From Acidimicrobiales bacterium (GTDB taxonomy: Bacteria; Actinomycetota; Acidimicrobiia; Acidimicrobiales; Iamiaceae), in the NCBI GenBank assembly GCA_025463985.1, contig JAODBM010000128.1, forward strand, positions 62,001-126,000: a DNA stretch of 64,000 nucleotides, read 5' to 3'. Position 1 is the stretch's first letter; the number at the start of each line of letters is the position of its first letter. A program made the translations under genes and the position numbers. The notes under the pieces were generated by a model. The model made no database searches. It saw only the letters and a list, made by a program, of their open reading frames with translations, and was not told where the DNA came from. This document shows, in pieces, positions 53,521 through 63,495 of the stretch.

Positions 53521-53525
53521 GTACA

Positions 53526-53542
53526 TCGGACAAACTTCGTCC
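53526..53542. promoter_or_regulatory. inverted repeat upstream of TetR (CGGAC-N7-GTCCG)
   Basis: Perfect 5-bp arms and 7-nt spacer; this geometry is typical of TetR-family operators. It is 42 bp before the TetR ATG. Confidence 0.5.
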
Positions 53543-53583
53543 GCAAGAGGTTCTTCTCGCAGCCGACCCGAGGAGGAGTGCAG

Positions 53584-54210
53584 ATGTCGACGACGACCGG
53601 TGAGCGCCCGGGTCGGGGCCGGCGACGCGACCCCGAGGTTGACCGCCAGGTCTTGGAAGCCGCGCTCGTCGAGTACGGCCGGACGGGGTGGGCGGCCTTC
53701 ACGATGGACGCGGTCGCCAAGGCTGCGGGGGTCGGGAAGTCCTCGCTCTACCTGCGCTGGCCGACCAAGGAGCTGCTGCTCGCCGACGCGATCGAGCAGC
53801 ACACCCAGCCTCTGACCGTCTCTGAAACGGGCAGCCTGCACGGCGACGCCATGCTGCTCGCGACCAACCTGCTGGTCCACCTCCTCGATCCGATCGGGTG
53901 GGCCACCCTGCGAGTCGCAGTCGACGCGGCCCTGGCCTCGACGCACCTCGAGCAGCTCCACGGGCGGGTCACGTCGATGCACGACGAGGCCGGGCGCGAG
54001 CTGGTGGCGCGCGCCATCGCCCGAGGCGAGCTGGCGCCCGACGTGCCTGTGCAGAGCGTCGTCGAAGGCCTCTTCGGATCGGTCCTGGTGCACGCTCTCG
54101 CGCTCTCGCCGTCGGCGCACGAACAAGCGAGACGCCAACCGGTCGCACACGTCGCGCCGTTGGTCGAGCTCGTGCTCGCCGGTGCCCGAGCGTTCACGAA
54201 GGCAGGCTGA
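53584..54210 (+). CDS. TetR-family transcriptional regulator
   Basis: The 208-aa protein has an N-terminal HTH: FTMDAVAKAAGVGKSSLYLRWPTKELLLADAI, with 13 Arg/Gly/Pro-rich residues before it. The C-terminal ligand domain is short and helical. ATG 53584 has AGGAGG 8 nt upstream; GTG 53578 is less likely. It diverges from the ALDH-SDR-P450 operon and likely represses it by binding the two inverted repeats in the gap. Its ligand is probably the substrate or a CoA thioester. Confidence 0.9.
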   Translation: MSTTTGERPGRGRRRDPEVDRQVLEAALVEYGRTGWAAFTMDAVAKAAGVGKSSLYLRWPTKELLLADAIEQHTQPLTVSETGSLHGDAMLLATNLLVHLLDPIGWATLRVAVDAALASTHLEQLHGRVTSMHDEAGRELVARAIARGELAPDVPVQSVVEGLFGSVLVHALALSPSAHEQARRQPVAHVAPLVELVLAGARAFTKAG

Positions 54211-54280
54211 CGGAGGCTCCGCGAAGAGGCGAGCGACGGGATCCGTCGGGCGTGGCCGCGGCCGTTCCCCGCGAGCCCGT

Positions 54281-55414
54281 TCAGCTGGCCGTCGCCAAGG
54301 CCGGCGGCTCGCCCACCTCGGGGAAGAGGTCGAGGAAGGCACCGACGGTCATGCGATAGCGGACGGCGTCGTCCACGCCGTCGAACAGGCCGTGCAGCGT
54401 CTCCTGCGTGTGCCCGAACGTTCCCTCCATGTGCGGGTAGTCGCTGCCCCACATCACGTTCTGATAGCCCATCGCCGTCACGGCCCCCACGGCGCTCTCG
54501 TCGTGCTGGAACGACGCGTACACCTGGTCGAAGAGGATCTCCTTGGGCGTCCGCTCCAGCTTCGGGCGGACCATGCCGCTGTGCTGTCGATAGCCCTCGG
54601 TCATGCGGTCGCCCAGGAACGGCACCCACGTCGCGCCGCCCTCCGAGACCAGCACCTTGAGGCCGGGGTGCCGATCGAGAGCGCCCGACGCCACCATCTT
54701 CATCGCGGCGCGCTGGCCAGAGAACGTGGTCTCGGTGTAGTTGAGGATCGCGCCCCCGGGGCCCCGGTACGCCACGCCGATGTCGTCACCGGTCGAGAAG
54801 TCGATCGGGTCGGTGCCGATGTGGAAGGCGATGACCATGTTCGCCTCCTCCGCCGCGGCCCAGAACGGCTCCCAGTCGTCGCGGTTGTAATCGCGCTGGT
54901 GAGACGGCGGGGTCGTCGGGAGGAACACGGCCCGATAGCCGAGCTCGGCGGTGCGGTGGAGCTCGTCGATGGCATCCTCGATCGAGAGCATCGACACCTG
55001 CGCCGTCGGCACCATGCGCGGCGAGACCTGCAGGATCGTCTCCGCCGCCCAGTCGTTGGAGACCTTGATCGCCTCGCGAAGCGCCTCGCGGGTGCGGAAC
55101 GACGCGTTCCACATGCCGAGGGACGGGAAGACGACCTCGCCCCAGATGCCTTCGCCATCGAGGTCGACCAGACGTTGCTCGACGTCGCGTGCGCCGGGCG
55201 GCCGGTGGCTCGCCTCGTAGAACTCGGTCTGCGCCACGTTGGGCAGACGGCGACGGAACTCCTGGCCGTCGACGTGCACGGTCTCGAACTCGCCGTCCGC
55301 GTCCTTGACGCTGTGGGGCATGAGCGCGGCGAGCTTTGGTGGCAGGTTCGCACGCCAGAGGTCGTCGGGCTCCAGGAAGTGGGAGTCCCCCGAGTTAGCC
55401 CAGATCTTGTCCAT
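54281..55414 (-). CDS. amidohydrolase family 2 (ACMSD-like) metal-dependent hydrolase
   Basis: The 377-aa product has a TIM barrel with GDSHFLEP at the metal site, IAFHIGTDP (metal His), and WGSDYPHMEGTF (metal Asp). This is the ACMSD/amidohydrolase_2 family, which decarboxylates or hydrolyses cyclic or aromatic acids. It is convergent with the TetR gene and has its own promoter with motif site g. The first motif is DSH rather than HxH, as in several members. Confidence 0.85.
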   Translation of the reverse strand: MDKIWANSGDSHFLEPDDLWRANLPPKLAALMPHSVKDADGEFETVHVDGQEFRRRLPNVAQTEFYEASHRPPGARDVEQRLVDLDGEGIWGEVVFPSLGMWNASFRTREALREAIKVSNDWAAETILQVSPRMVPTAQVSMLSIEDAIDELHRTAELGYRAVFLPTTPPSHQRDYNRDDWEPFWAAAEEANMVIAFHIGTDPIDFSTGDDIGVAYRGPGGAILNYTETTFSGQRAAMKMVASGALDRHPGLKVLVSEGGATWVPFLGDRMTEGYRQHSGMVRPKLERTPKEILFDQVYASFQHDESAVGAVTAMGYQNVMWGSDYPHMEGTFGHTQETLHGLFDGVDDAVRYRMTVGAFLDLFPEVGEPPALATAS

Positions 55415-55446
55415 GCGCAGAAGTCCTCACCAGACGGGCGGCAGCA

Positions 55447-55462
55447 AAAGAGTAATCTCTTT
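55447..55462. promoter_or_regulatory. motif site g (best palindrome: CAAAAGAG-TAAT-CTCTTTTG)
   Basis: Perfect 8-bp arms at 55445-55464 around a 4-nt spacer. It lies 31 bp before the amidohydrolase ATG, which is on the minus strand. This copy defines the symmetry of the whole motif family. Confidence 0.7.
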
Positions 55463-55545
55463 TGGAAAGATACCCCGCCTGGGCGCGGGTGCCAACCCCC
55501 TGAGGAGCCGTCTACCACCCATTTACAAGTCGCCCTCGTTCTGAT

Positions 55546-55561
55546 AAAGAGTATCCTTAAA
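55546..55561. promoter_or_regulatory. motif site h (reverse orientation), ABC transporter promoter
   Basis: AAAGAGTATCCTTAAA, 23 bp before GTG 55585. TATCCT (55552-55557) is a probable -10 for the plus-strand SBP gene. Confidence 0.65.
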
Positions 55562-55584
55562 TTGACCTTGTCCAAGGGGGACCC

Positions 55585-56910
55585 GTGCAAACCTCAAGTC
55601 CGCACCGCGTCGCGGTGCGTCGCCGTCGCAAGCTCGTCGCCACGCTCGTCGCGGGGGTGACCCTGCTTGGAGCCTGCAGCAGCAAGAGCTCGACCACCGC
55701 GGCCCCCGGCGGCAACGGGGCGGGCGGCGCCAACGTCGGCAAGAAGGTCGACAACGCGGCCACGGTGCTCGGTGCAGCCAAGAAGGCGACGGGCACTCCA
55801 GTCAAGGTCGGTGTCTTCAACGTCGAGGGCGGTTCGACCGTCAGCCTGCCCGGCATCGGCGATGCCGCCGTCGCCGCCGCCCAATTCGCGAACGAGCACC
55901 TCGGTGGGCTCGGCGGGCACCCGATCGAGATCGACCGGTGCGCCGACAAGGGCGATGGCGCATCTGCGACGGCGTGCGGGAACCAGTTCGTCCAGGACAA
56001 GGTGGTCGCTGTCGTGTCGGGACAACCGTCCCAGGCCGACCAGCTGGTTCCGACGGTGGCCGGCGCCAAGATCCCGTACTTCGGATCGTCGCCCGTGGCA
56101 TCGACCGAGGTCTTGACGAAGGGCCTCTACTTCGTCTCCCCCGGGTTCCTGGGGAGCCTCGCGGCATGGGCCGACTACGCGAAGACCAAGGGCTACAAGA
56201 AGTTCGGCATCGTCGTCGTCGACAACCCCCAAGCGACCGCTGCGCTCGGCGCGCTGGGCGGCCCGCTGTTCAAGAAGGCGGGGGTCACGCTGGCCGTCAC
56301 GACGGTCCCCCAGGGCACCGCTGACGCCAGCACGCAGGTGCAAGCAGCCCTGGCCAAGACCCCCGACGTGATCGGCATGGTGGGCGACAGCACGGTGTGC
56401 CAGGCGGTGCTGTCCGCACTCAAGGCCTCGAGCTCGACCATCCCGAAGATCGGCATCAGCCCCTGCCTGAACGAGTCGGTGCTGACCGCGGTCGGGACAC
56501 CGGCCCTCGAGGGCATGGTGATCTTCGAGAACGGTGACGCCATCTCGGACCAGCCCGAGGCGAAGCTCTACCGGGCCGTCATGCAGACGTACGCGCCAAA
56601 GAGCGACGCCGGGGGCCTGTCGAACGCCGGCTACCTGAGCATGCTGTCGTTCGTGCGGGCCGCGAACGCGGGTGGCCTCACCGGTGACGTCACCGCGTCC
56701 TCGGTCGGCACCGCCCTCGCCGCGGCCAAGAGCGTGCCGATGCCGCTCGGCGACGGCCAGACCTTCTCGTGCGATGTGAGCGCCATGGCCGGAACGGTCA
56801 TCGCCTCGACGATCTGCAACTCCAAGCTGTTCCTCACCACGGTGAAGAGCGGCAAGGAGAGCCCGAGCTTCACGGTCGTCGACTCCGCTCCGCTGTTCAA
56901 GCAGAAGTAG
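55585..56910 (+). CDS. branched-chain-type ABC transporter substrate-binding lipoprotein (second system)
   Basis: The 441-aa lipoprotein has a basic N-terminus, a hydrophobic stretch and a lipobox LGAC, then a Gly/Ala-rich linker. The LivJ-like domain begins PVKVGVFNVEGGSTVSLPGIGDAAVAAAQFANEHLGG. GTG 55585 has AAGGGGGA upstream. A strong hairpin follows it and probably lowers transcription of the channel genes. The substrate is likely a carboxylate or lipid-derived compound feeding this cluster. Confidence 0.88.
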   Translation: MQTSSPHRVAVRRRRKLVATLVAGVTLLGACSSKSSTTAAPGGNGAGGANVGKKVDNAATVLGAAKKATGTPVKVGVFNVEGGSTVSLPGIGDAAVAAAQFANEHLGGLGGHPIEIDRCADKGDGASATACGNQFVQDKVVAVVSGQPSQADQLVPTVAGAKIPYFGSSPVASTEVLTKGLYFVSPGFLGSLAAWADYAKTKGYKKFGIVVVDNPQATAALGALGGPLFKKAGVTLAVTTVPQGTADASTQVQAALAKTPDVIGMVGDSTVCQAVLSALKASSSTIPKIGISPCLNESVLTAVGTPALEGMVIFENGDAISDQPEAKLYRAVMQTYAPKSDAGGLSNAGYLSMLSFVRAANAGGLTGDVTASSVGTALAAAKSVPMPLGDGQTFSCDVSAMAGTVIASTICNSKLFLTTVKSGKESPSFTVVDSAPLFKQK

Positions 56911-56928
56911 CCACGAGCACCCCGTCCC

Positions 56929-56974
56929 CGACGAAGGGATCGCCGGCCGCCGGTCGGCTGGCGATCCCTCGTCG
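56929..56974 (+). terminator. strong intra-operon stem-loop after the SBP gene
   Basis: Inverted repeat CGACGAAGGGATCGCC / GGCGATCCCTCGTCG (15-bp stem with one bulged A) and a 15-nt loop. It lacks a U-tract. Between the SBP and the channel genes it may act as a partial terminator or mRNA-stabilising hairpin that raises SBP levels. Confidence 0.6.
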
Positions 56975-57016
56975 CGGGCTCCTTCGACCGATGGAGCCCG
57001 TCACCCGAACAGGATC

Positions 57017-59776
57017 GTGCTGCTGATGGCCCACCTGGCTTTCCTCCTCCTCGGCCTCGGGAACGGCGCCGTCTACGCGGCGCTCGCCCTGGCGCTGGTG
57101 GTCACCTACCGCAGCTCCGGAGTCGTCAACTTCGCCACCGGGGTGATCGCCCTCTACACCGCGTACACCTACGCCTTTCTCCGGGCCGGCCTGCTCCTCA
57201 ATCCGGTGCCGGGCATGGGCCTCACGGTGGATCTCGGCTTCACGCCCCAGCTCTGGCTCGCGCTTCCCATGGCGTTGGCCATCGCTGCCGGGTTCGGTGC
57301 CCTCTTGTACCTCGCGGTCTTCCGACCGCTGCGGTCCGCGCCAGCGGTGGCGAAAGCTGTTGCATCGCTGGGGATCATGGTGGCGCTGCAGGCGATCCTG
57401 GCGCAGAAGGTCGGCACGACTCCGGTCAACGCCACGCACATCTTCCCGAACCAACCGTTCAAGATCTCCACCGTCGGCATCGATCCGCAGAACATCTGGC
57501 TCGCCGTGACCATCGTTGCGGTCACCGCCGTCCTCTGGCTCATCTTCCGCTCCACCCGCTTCGGCCTGGCCACCCGCGCCGCCGCCGAGAGCGAGAAGGG
57601 CGCGATCGTCACCGGCCTCCAGCCCGATCGCATCGCCCTCGCGAACTGGGCGCTGAGCGCGGCGGTCGCGGGCCTCGCCGGCATCCTCATCGCCCCCGTG
57701 GCGCCGATCGTTCCGATCTCCTACACCCTCTACGTCGTACCGGCGTTGGCCGCCGCCCTCGTCGGCGGGTTCACCGTGCTGCCCGTCGCTGTGCTGGCCG
57801 GCTTGGCGATCGGCGCGCTGAACTCCGAGTTCTCGTACTTGCAGTCGCAGCACCAGCTCACGTGGTTGACATCGGGTGCGGCGGCGGCGCTCGTGCCGCT
57901 GGCACTGATCATCGGGTACCTGGTCGTGCGTGGGAAGCCGCTGCCGTCCCGAGGCGCACTCGTCCTCCAGACGCTGGGCCGTGCCCCCCGCCCGCGGACC
58001 CTGCTGGTACCGGCCATCGTGTCTGGAGCACTCGGCGTCGCGGGGCTCGCGCTGACCACCGGGACCCACCGAGGAGCGCTCACCACGAGCTTCATCTGGG
58101 CCATCGTCGCCCTGTCGCTCGTGGTCGTGACCGGGTTGGCCGGACAGATCTCCCTCGCCCAAGTCACCCTCGCCGGGGCAGGCGCCTTCGCCCTGAGCCG
58201 GTTCACCACGAACATGCACGTGCCCTTCCCGATCGCCCCCCTGCTGGCGGCGCTCGTCGCCACCGTGATCGGCGTCGTCATCGGCCTGCCGGCCTTGCGC
58301 GTCCGGGGGCTGCCCGTCGCCGTCGTCACCCTGGCCCTCGCCGTCGCGCTGGATGCGTTCTGGTTCTCGAACCCGACCCTGACCAACAACAACAATCCGG
58401 CCGTGGTGAGCCCGAAGCTGTTCGGGCTGGACCTGTCCGTCGGGGCCGGCCAGACGCAGAACCGCTTCGCATTCGGTCTGATGTGCCTGATCGTGCTCCT
58501 CGCCGTCGGCATCGGCGTCGCGTTCCTGCGACGAAGCCGCCTGGGCGCGGCCATGCTCGCGGTGCGCGCCAACGAGCGCTCAGCCGCGGCTGCCGGCGTG
58601 GACATCGCCCGAACGAAGATCGTGGCCTTCACGCTGTCGTCGTTCATCGCCGGACTCGGCGGCGCCCTCCTCGCCTACCAACAGACTCGGGCCAACGAGG
58701 CTGCGTACAACCCGATCTTCGGGCTCGGTCTCTTCGCGACCGCCTACCTGGCCGGCATCACCTCGTTGAGCGGCGGCGTGCTGGCCGGCCTCGCCGTCAA
58801 CGGCGGCATCCTGTTCGTGCTCCTTGGCGAGCACACCAAGCTCGGCAAGTGGTACGAGGTGGTGACCGGCCTCATGCTCGTGCTGGTCGTCATCCTCAAT
58901 CCCGAGGGCGTCGCGACGGTCTTCCACCTGCTGGCGGACCGGCTGCATCGGTGGCGCTCCGGCCCCGCCGCCGTCACGGCCCACGGCCAGCGGCCCAGCG
59001 AGGGCCTGCAGCCGACCGCGGAGGTGGCCGGCGGGGCGCCGCTGCTGCAGGTGCGTGGCGTGGGCGTTCGCTACGGCGGCGTCGTGGCCGTGGACGACGT
59101 CTCGTTCGAGGCGCTGGAGGGCCACATCGTCGGGCTCATCGGTCCGAACGGCGCCGGCAAGACCACCCTCATCGACGCGGTCAGCGGCTTCGCCAACGCC
59201 GAGGGATCGGTGCAGTTCGCCGGGCAGACGCTCGACGGGCTCAAGCCGCACCAGCGTGTGCGGCGGGGTCTCGGCCGCACGTTCCAGGGCATCGAGCTCT
59301 ACGAGGACCTCAGCGTCACCGAGAACATCGTCGTGGGCACCGAGGCCGCCCGGCACGGCGCCGCGCTCCAGAACGGCGACTTCGCCGACATCTCCAGGCT
59401 CTGCCAGCTCCTCGACCTCGCTGACGTGGCGGATCGACCGGCTCGCGAGCTCTCCCAAGGGCAACGCCAGCTGGTGTCGGTGGCCCGGGCACTCGCAGGA
59501 AGGCCACGGATGATCCTGCTCGACGAACCGGCCGGCGGCCTGGACAGCGCGGAGAGCCAATGGTTGGGCGAGCGCCTCCGGCGAGTACGTGACCTCGGCG
59601 TCACCGTGCTGATGATCGATCACGACATGCACCTCGTGCTCAACGTCTGCGACCGGATCCATGTGCTCGACCTCGGACGTCTCATCGCCTCGGGCACGCC
59701 GTCAGAGATCCGCGCCAACCCGGCAGTGACCGCCGCCTACCTCGGCGACTCCCACGCCCCGGAGGTGATGGCATGA
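57017..59776 (+). CDS. triple-fused branched-chain-type ABC transporter: LivH + LivM + LivG in one chain
   Basis: The 919-aa protein joins three units: residues 1-~300 LivH-like ([30 protein letters not shown]), ~330-640 LivM-like ([22 protein letters not shown] ... [16 protein letters not shown]), and ~675-919 LivG-like. The ATPase part has [38 protein letters not shown] and IDHDMHL. GTG 57017 or ATG 57026 may start it. The stop overlaps the LivF ATG (ATGA). The region-2 system encodes the same parts as separate genes. Confidence 0.88.
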   Translation: MLLMAHLAFLLLGLGNGAVYAALALALVVTYRSSGVVNFATGVIALYTAYTYAFLRAGLLLNPVPGMGLTVDLGFTPQLWLALPMALAIAAGFGALLYLAVFRPLRSAPAVAKAVASLGIMVALQAILAQKVGTTPVNATHIFPNQPFKISTVGIDPQNIWLAVTIVAVTAVLWLIFRSTRFGLATRAAAESEKGAIVTGLQPDRIALANWALSAAVAGLAGILIAPVAPIVPISYTLYVVPALAAALVGGFTVLPVAVLAGLAIGALNSEFSYLQSQHQLTWLTSGAAAALVPLALIIGYLVVRGKPLPSRGALVLQTLGRAPRPRTLLVPAIVSGALGVAGLALTTGTHRGALTTSFIWAIVALSLVVVTGLAGQISLAQVTLAGAGAFALSRFTTNMHVPFPIAPLLAALVATVIGVVIGLPALRVRGLPVAVVTLALAVALDAFWFSNPTLTNNNNPAVVSPKLFGLDLSVGAGQTQNRFAFGLMCLIVLLAVGIGVAFLRRSRLGAAMLAVRANERSAAAAGVDIARTKIVAFTLSSFIAGLGGALLAYQQTRANEAAYNPIFGLGLFATAYLAGITSLSGGVLAGLAVNGGILFVLLGEHTKLGKWYEVVTGLMLVLVVILNPEGVATVFHLLADRLHRWRSGPAAVTAHGQRPSEGLQPTAEVAGGAPLLQVRGVGVRYGGVVAVDDVSFEALEGHIVGLIGPNGAGKTTLIDAVSGFANAEGSVQFAGQTLDGLKPHQRVRRGLGRTFQGIELYEDLSVTENIVVGTEAARHGAALQNGDFADISRLCQLLDLADVADRPARELSQGQRQLVSVARALAGRPRMILLDEPAGGLDSAESQWLGERLRRVRDLGVTVLMIDHDMHLVLNVCDRIHVLDLGRLIASGTPSEIRANPAVTAAYLGDSHAPEVMA

Positions 59777-60474
59777 GCAGCGCGCTCAGCTGCCACGGCC
59801 TGGACGCCGGCTACGGCGGCAACCCCGTCGTCCGCGGGTTCGACCTGACCGTGGGCCAGGGCGAGGTGATCGCGCTCCTCGGCCCGAACGGCGCCGGCAA
59901 GACCACCGTCCTGCTGACCCTGGCCGGGCTGATCCCGAAGATCGGCGGCGAGATCTCCATCGCGGACCAGACGGTCGGACGCTCATCCGCAGCCGCCATC
60001 TCGAAGCGAGGGCTCGTGCTCGTGCCGGACGACCGGGCACTCTTCACCACGCTCACGACCCGCGAGAACCTCCTCCTCGGAAAGCGCAAGGACGGCCTCG
60101 GGGTCGACGCCGTCCTCGGGTACTTCCCTGAGCTGGGCCGGCGCCTCGACGTCGCCGCCGGGATGCTGTCGGGCGGGGAGCAGCAGATGCTCGCCATCGG
60201 GCGCGCGCTGGTGCAACGGCCGAAGATCCTGCTGATCGATGAGCTCAGCATGGGGCTCGCCCCCGTGATCGTGCAGTCCCTCCTCCCGATCGTCCGCCGC
60301 GCCGCCGACGAGACCGGCTCCGGCGTCGTGCTCGTGGAACAGCACGTGCACCTCGCTCTGGACATCGCCGACCGTGCCGTCGTCCTGGTGCACGGCCAGA
60401 CGGTGCTCGAGGGCACGGCCGCAGAGCTGGCCGCCGACGACGAACGGCTGGAACATGCCTACCTGGGCGGCTGA
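59773..60474 (+). CDS. branched-chain-type ABC transporter ATP-binding protein LivF-like
   Basis: The 233-aa ATPase has [43 protein letters not shown] and VEQHVHLAL. The Walker B is IDE followed by LSMGL, the LivF form. ATG 59773 overlaps the triple-fusion stop. It completes the second transporter and ends ~34 bp before motif site i. Confidence 0.9.
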   Translation: MSSALSCHGLDAGYGGNPVVRGFDLTVGQGEVIALLGPNGAGKTTVLLTLAGLIPKIGGEISIADQTVGRSSAAAISKRGLVLVPDDRALFTTLTTRENLLLGKRKDGLGVDAVLGYFPELGRRLDVAAGMLSGGEQQMLAIGRALVQRPKILLIDELSMGLAPVIVQSLLPIVRRAADETGSGVVLVEQHVHLALDIADRAVVLVHGQTVLEGTAAELAADDERLEHAYLGG

Positions 60475-60508
60475 TCCGATGGTCATCGAAGGTCCGAGGA
60501 TCGAGGAT

Positions 60509-60524
60509 TAATGGTATCCTCTAT
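60509..60524. promoter_or_regulatory. motif site i (reverse orientation), ligase promoter
   Basis: TAATGGTATCCTCTAT. TATCCT (60515-60520) ends exactly 8 nt before ATG 60529, the same spacing as at site b. No RBS fits, so a leaderless message is likely. Confidence 0.65.
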
Positions 60525-60528
60525 TCAA

Positions 60529-62094
60529 ATGGAGCAGCACCCGTGGGCCGGCCGACTAGGCTTCTGGTGGGTCGCCGAGGACCACCCCGACCTGCCCGCG
60601 ATCGTCGAATCGCCGACCGGCCTGACCCTCAGCTTTGGCGAGCTCGCGGGCCGGGCGCACCAACTGGTCCACGCCCTCCGCAGCCGCGGCATCAGCGCCG
60701 GCGACATCGTCGCCTACGCCCTTCCCAACGGGGTCGACGCGCTCGTCGTGCAGCTCGCCGTGCAAGAAGCCGGGCTCAAGTACATCGCGCTCAACCCCGC
60801 GCTCGCGGGCGCTGAGATCTCGTCGATCATCGACCATGCGGGCGCGGCGGCAGTCGTCGCTGGCGCCGAGTACGCCGATCGGGTGCACGAGCTCGCAGGC
60901 ACCGGAACGATCCGGCTGCGCGCCGCGGTCGGTGGCCCCATCGAGGACTTCGTCGCCTACGACGACCTCGTCGCCGGGCAACCCACGACCGAACCGGCCG
61001 ACCGCCGGCTCGGCGGACCGATCACCTACTCATCCGGCACGACCGGCAAGCCCAAGGCCATCCTGCGACCGATGCCCGACGTCGATCCGTCGGTGTATGC
61101 CGACCAGACCAAGCTCTTCGCGAGGGCGTTCTCGTTCCAACCGCTCCAGGGCGCGCACCTGATCTCCGCCGGAATGCACCACGGTGGCTGCCAAGCCTTC
61201 TACCAGGGCGCGCTCAACGTCGGCCAAGCACTCGCGATCTTGGGCAAGTTCGAACCCGAAGCGTGCCTCGCGGCCATCGAACGCCAGCGCGTGACCACCG
61301 CCTACATGGTGCCCACCCAGTTCGTCCGGCTCCTGCGGCTGCCGGAGGAGGTACGGGACCGATATGACGTCTCGAGCCTGGAGGTCGTCGTGCACTCCGC
61401 CGCTCCATGTCCGATGGCGATCAAGCAGCACATGCTCGACTGGTGGGGCCCGGTCATCTGGGAGACCTACGGGGGCATGGAGGGCGCGGCCACGATCGCC
61501 AAGCCCCACCGCTGGCTCGAGAAGCCAGGCACCGTCGGCCGGGCCATCGCCGGCATGCGGGTGAAGATCCTGGCCGAAGACGGCTCCGAGCTCGCGCCGA
61601 ACGAGTCGGGCCACGTCTACCTCGAACCCGACGACAAGACCTTCGAATATCGCAACGACCCCGACCTCACGGCGTCGGTGAGCCGCGGCCGAGCCTTCAC
61701 CCTGGGCGACATCGGCTACCTCGATGTCGACGGCTACCTGTTCCTGCAGGACCGGGCCAAGGACATGATCATCAGCGGCGGAGTCAACATCTTTCCGGCC
61801 GAGTGCGAATCGGTCCTGGTCACCCATCCGCTCGTCGCGGACGTCGCGGTCATCGGTGTGCCGGATGCCGAATGGGGCGAGTCGGTGAAGGCGATCGTCC
61901 AGCTCGCCCCCGGCACCGAAGCGTCCGAACCGCTCGCCGCCGAGCTGATCGCCTTCTGCCGTGAGCGGCTCGCCGGATACAAGTGCCCGCGCACCGTCGA
62001 CTTCCGTCCTGACCTGCCACGCACCGACGGCGGAAAGCTCTACAAGCGGCTGCTGCGCGACGAGTACTGGGCGACGGAGAAACGTCAGGTGTAG
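60529..62094 (+). CDS. AMP-forming acyl-CoA ligase (FadD-like)
   Basis: The 521-aa ligase has [15 protein letters not shown] (AMP-binding P-loop), YGGMEG, the adenylate-binding [24 protein letters not shown], and the C-terminal Lys in [16 protein letters not shown] 60529 was preferred over the upstream ATG 60511 because the motif site occupies 60509-60524 and the remaining spacing matches site b. It would activate the carboxylate product of the P450-ALDH route, or the imported acid, to CoA. Confidence 0.9.
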   Translation: MEQHPWAGRLGFWWVAEDHPDLPAIVESPTGLTLSFGELAGRAHQLVHALRSRGISAGDIVAYALPNGVDALVVQLAVQEAGLKYIALNPALAGAEISSIIDHAGAAAVVAGAEYADRVHELAGTGTIRLRAAVGGPIEDFVAYDDLVAGQPTTEPADRRLGGPITYSSGTTGKPKAILRPMPDVDPSVYADQTKLFARAFSFQPLQGAHLISAGMHHGGCQAFYQGALNVGQALAILGKFEPEACLAAIERQRVTTAYMVPTQFVRLLRLPEEVRDRYDVSSLEVVVHSAAPCPMAIKQHMLDWWGPVIWETYGGMEGAATIAKPHRWLEKPGTVGRAIAGMRVKILAEDGSELAPNESGHVYLEPDDKTFEYRNDPDLTASVSRGRAFTLGDIGYLDVDGYLFLQDRAKDMIISGGVNIFPAECESVLVTHPLVADVAVIGVPDAEWGESVKAIVQLAPGTEASEPLAAELIAFCRERLAGYKCPRTVDFRPDLPRTDGGKLYKRLLRDEYWATEKRQV

Positions 62095-62149
62095 CGCTGG
62101 GACGACGCCTGGTCGCCCGCGCCGACGGAGGGGACGGCTTCTTGGCCCG

Positions 62150-63469
62150 TCAGCGTCCGGAGCGCCGCTGGGCCGTCAGCTCGTTGTGCCGAGCGAACAT
62201 CGATGCCGACTGGCGCTGCAGCTCCACCGGCGTGGGCGGCAGCGGCGGCAGGCCCGCCCCCGAAGACGGAAGCGACACCGTCGCCGTGGCATACGCCGTC
62301 TCGATGTCGCGCTGGCTGTGCATCTTGAGCTCGAGATCCACCAGGTAGCGACCGTCCTGCTCGCGCTTGCCGGTCACCGCACCCGAGAGGAACTGGGTAT
62401 CGCCCATGTAGTTGAACTTGCGGATCGAATCGCTCATCGTTTCGATGAAAGCGTCGTCTCCGGCCCAGTCCGACACATGGTGGTAGAACCAGCTCTGGCG
62501 CATCACCCCGTAGTCGTAGGACATGGGGTTCCCGATGGCCTTCGCCCACTGCGAGTCCCAGTGCAAGCGTTGCGCGACGTCCCAGATCCCTTGCTCGTTC
62601 TTGATGTAGAAGGGAGCGATGCGGGTGCGGTTCTTGTAGCCCACCCGGGATGACCGCAATCCGTACGGCACGAAGCCGTAGCCGCCGGCATGGAAGGCGA
62701 TCATCTCGGTCACCGTGAGGGGCCCCTTCACCATCGCCGGCAGGGCGTCGCCGACCTGCACGTCTTCCCAGCAGCGCTTCTCGGCGCCGCGGGGACGCTC
62801 AGCCGCGTAGATGGCGTCGATCTTCTCGTAGTCCTCGTCGGTGTAGTGGGCCGCTTCGATCTCGGCATACTTGCCGAGCGAACGCGCCTTCTTGCGCTCG
62901 GTGAGGATGCGCAGGATCCGATAGACGCCGATGACCTCGCCGAACTGGTCGAGCACGACGTCGCGTCGAACCTGCACGGCTGAGCGTCCGGCGAACTCCG
63001 AGGACTTCACCTCGAGGCTCTCCTCGCCCGCGAACGAGTACATCCGGTCGCCCGGCCGCACGGGCCGGTACCACTCCCAGGAGCCGCCGGATACGAAGAC
63101 GTGCACCCCACGGAACAGGCCTTTGGTCTGCTGCTTGATCTCGGCGGGCATCGGGTCCCCGAGCATCGGAGTCTTGATGTGACCGGCCATGGTTCCGTGG
63201 CCGATCTGGGTGCCCCACCTCGTGGTCGGCCCGTACTCCTCGTCGACGTACAGCGGGTTGTCATCGCCGACTCCGAGCGACCAGTTGCGGATCGCATCGG
63301 GCGTGGCCACCGAGTTCAGCTCGCGCTGACGGCTGGCGGTGTCGATCCCGATGAGCACGCGGGCGCGCTCGAGGTCCTCGTCGGTCAGCTCGTACTGCAG
63401 CGCCTCCTCGAACTCCTTCTCGAGTTCGGGGTCGACCTGCAAGGACTGGGCAGGAACGTCGGTGCTCAT
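62150..63469 (-). CDS. MaoC/FAS1_DH-like double hot-dog acyl-CoA dehydratase
   Basis: The 439-aa protein has two hot-dog-like halves. The first has SLGVGDDNPLYVDEEYGPTTRWG (MaoC-type substrate region) and the second WFYHHVSDWAGDDAFIETMSDSIRKFNYMGDTQFLSGAVTGK. These resemble FAS1_DH_region proteins and MaoC hydratases of steroid catabolism. ATG 63469 has GGGAGA upstream and motif site j 27 bp before it. It probably hydrates an enoyl-CoA; it could be the hydratase partner of the DUF35 protein. Confidence 0.82.
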   Translation of the reverse strand: MSTDVPAQSLQVDPELEKEFEEALQYELTDEDLERARVLIGIDTASRQRELNSVATPDAIRNWSLGVGDDNPLYVDEEYGPTTRWGTQIGHGTMAGHIKTPMLGDPMPAEIKQQTKGLFRGVHVFVSGGSWEWYRPVRPGDRMYSFAGEESLEVKSSEFAGRSAVQVRRDVVLDQFGEVIGVYRILRILTERKKARSLGKYAEIEAAHYTDEDYEKIDAIYAAERPRGAEKRCWEDVQVGDALPAMVKGPLTVTEMIAFHAGGYGFVPYGLRSSRVGYKNRTRIAPFYIKNEQGIWDVAQRLHWDSQWAKAIGNPMSYDYGVMRQSWFYHHVSDWAGDDAFIETMSDSIRKFNYMGDTQFLSGAVTGKREQDGRYLVDLELKMHSQRDIETAYATATVSLPSSGAGLPPLPPTPVELQRQSASMFARHNELTAQRRSGR

Positions 63470-63495
63470 CTGAGTTCTCCCTCGTGCCGGACACA

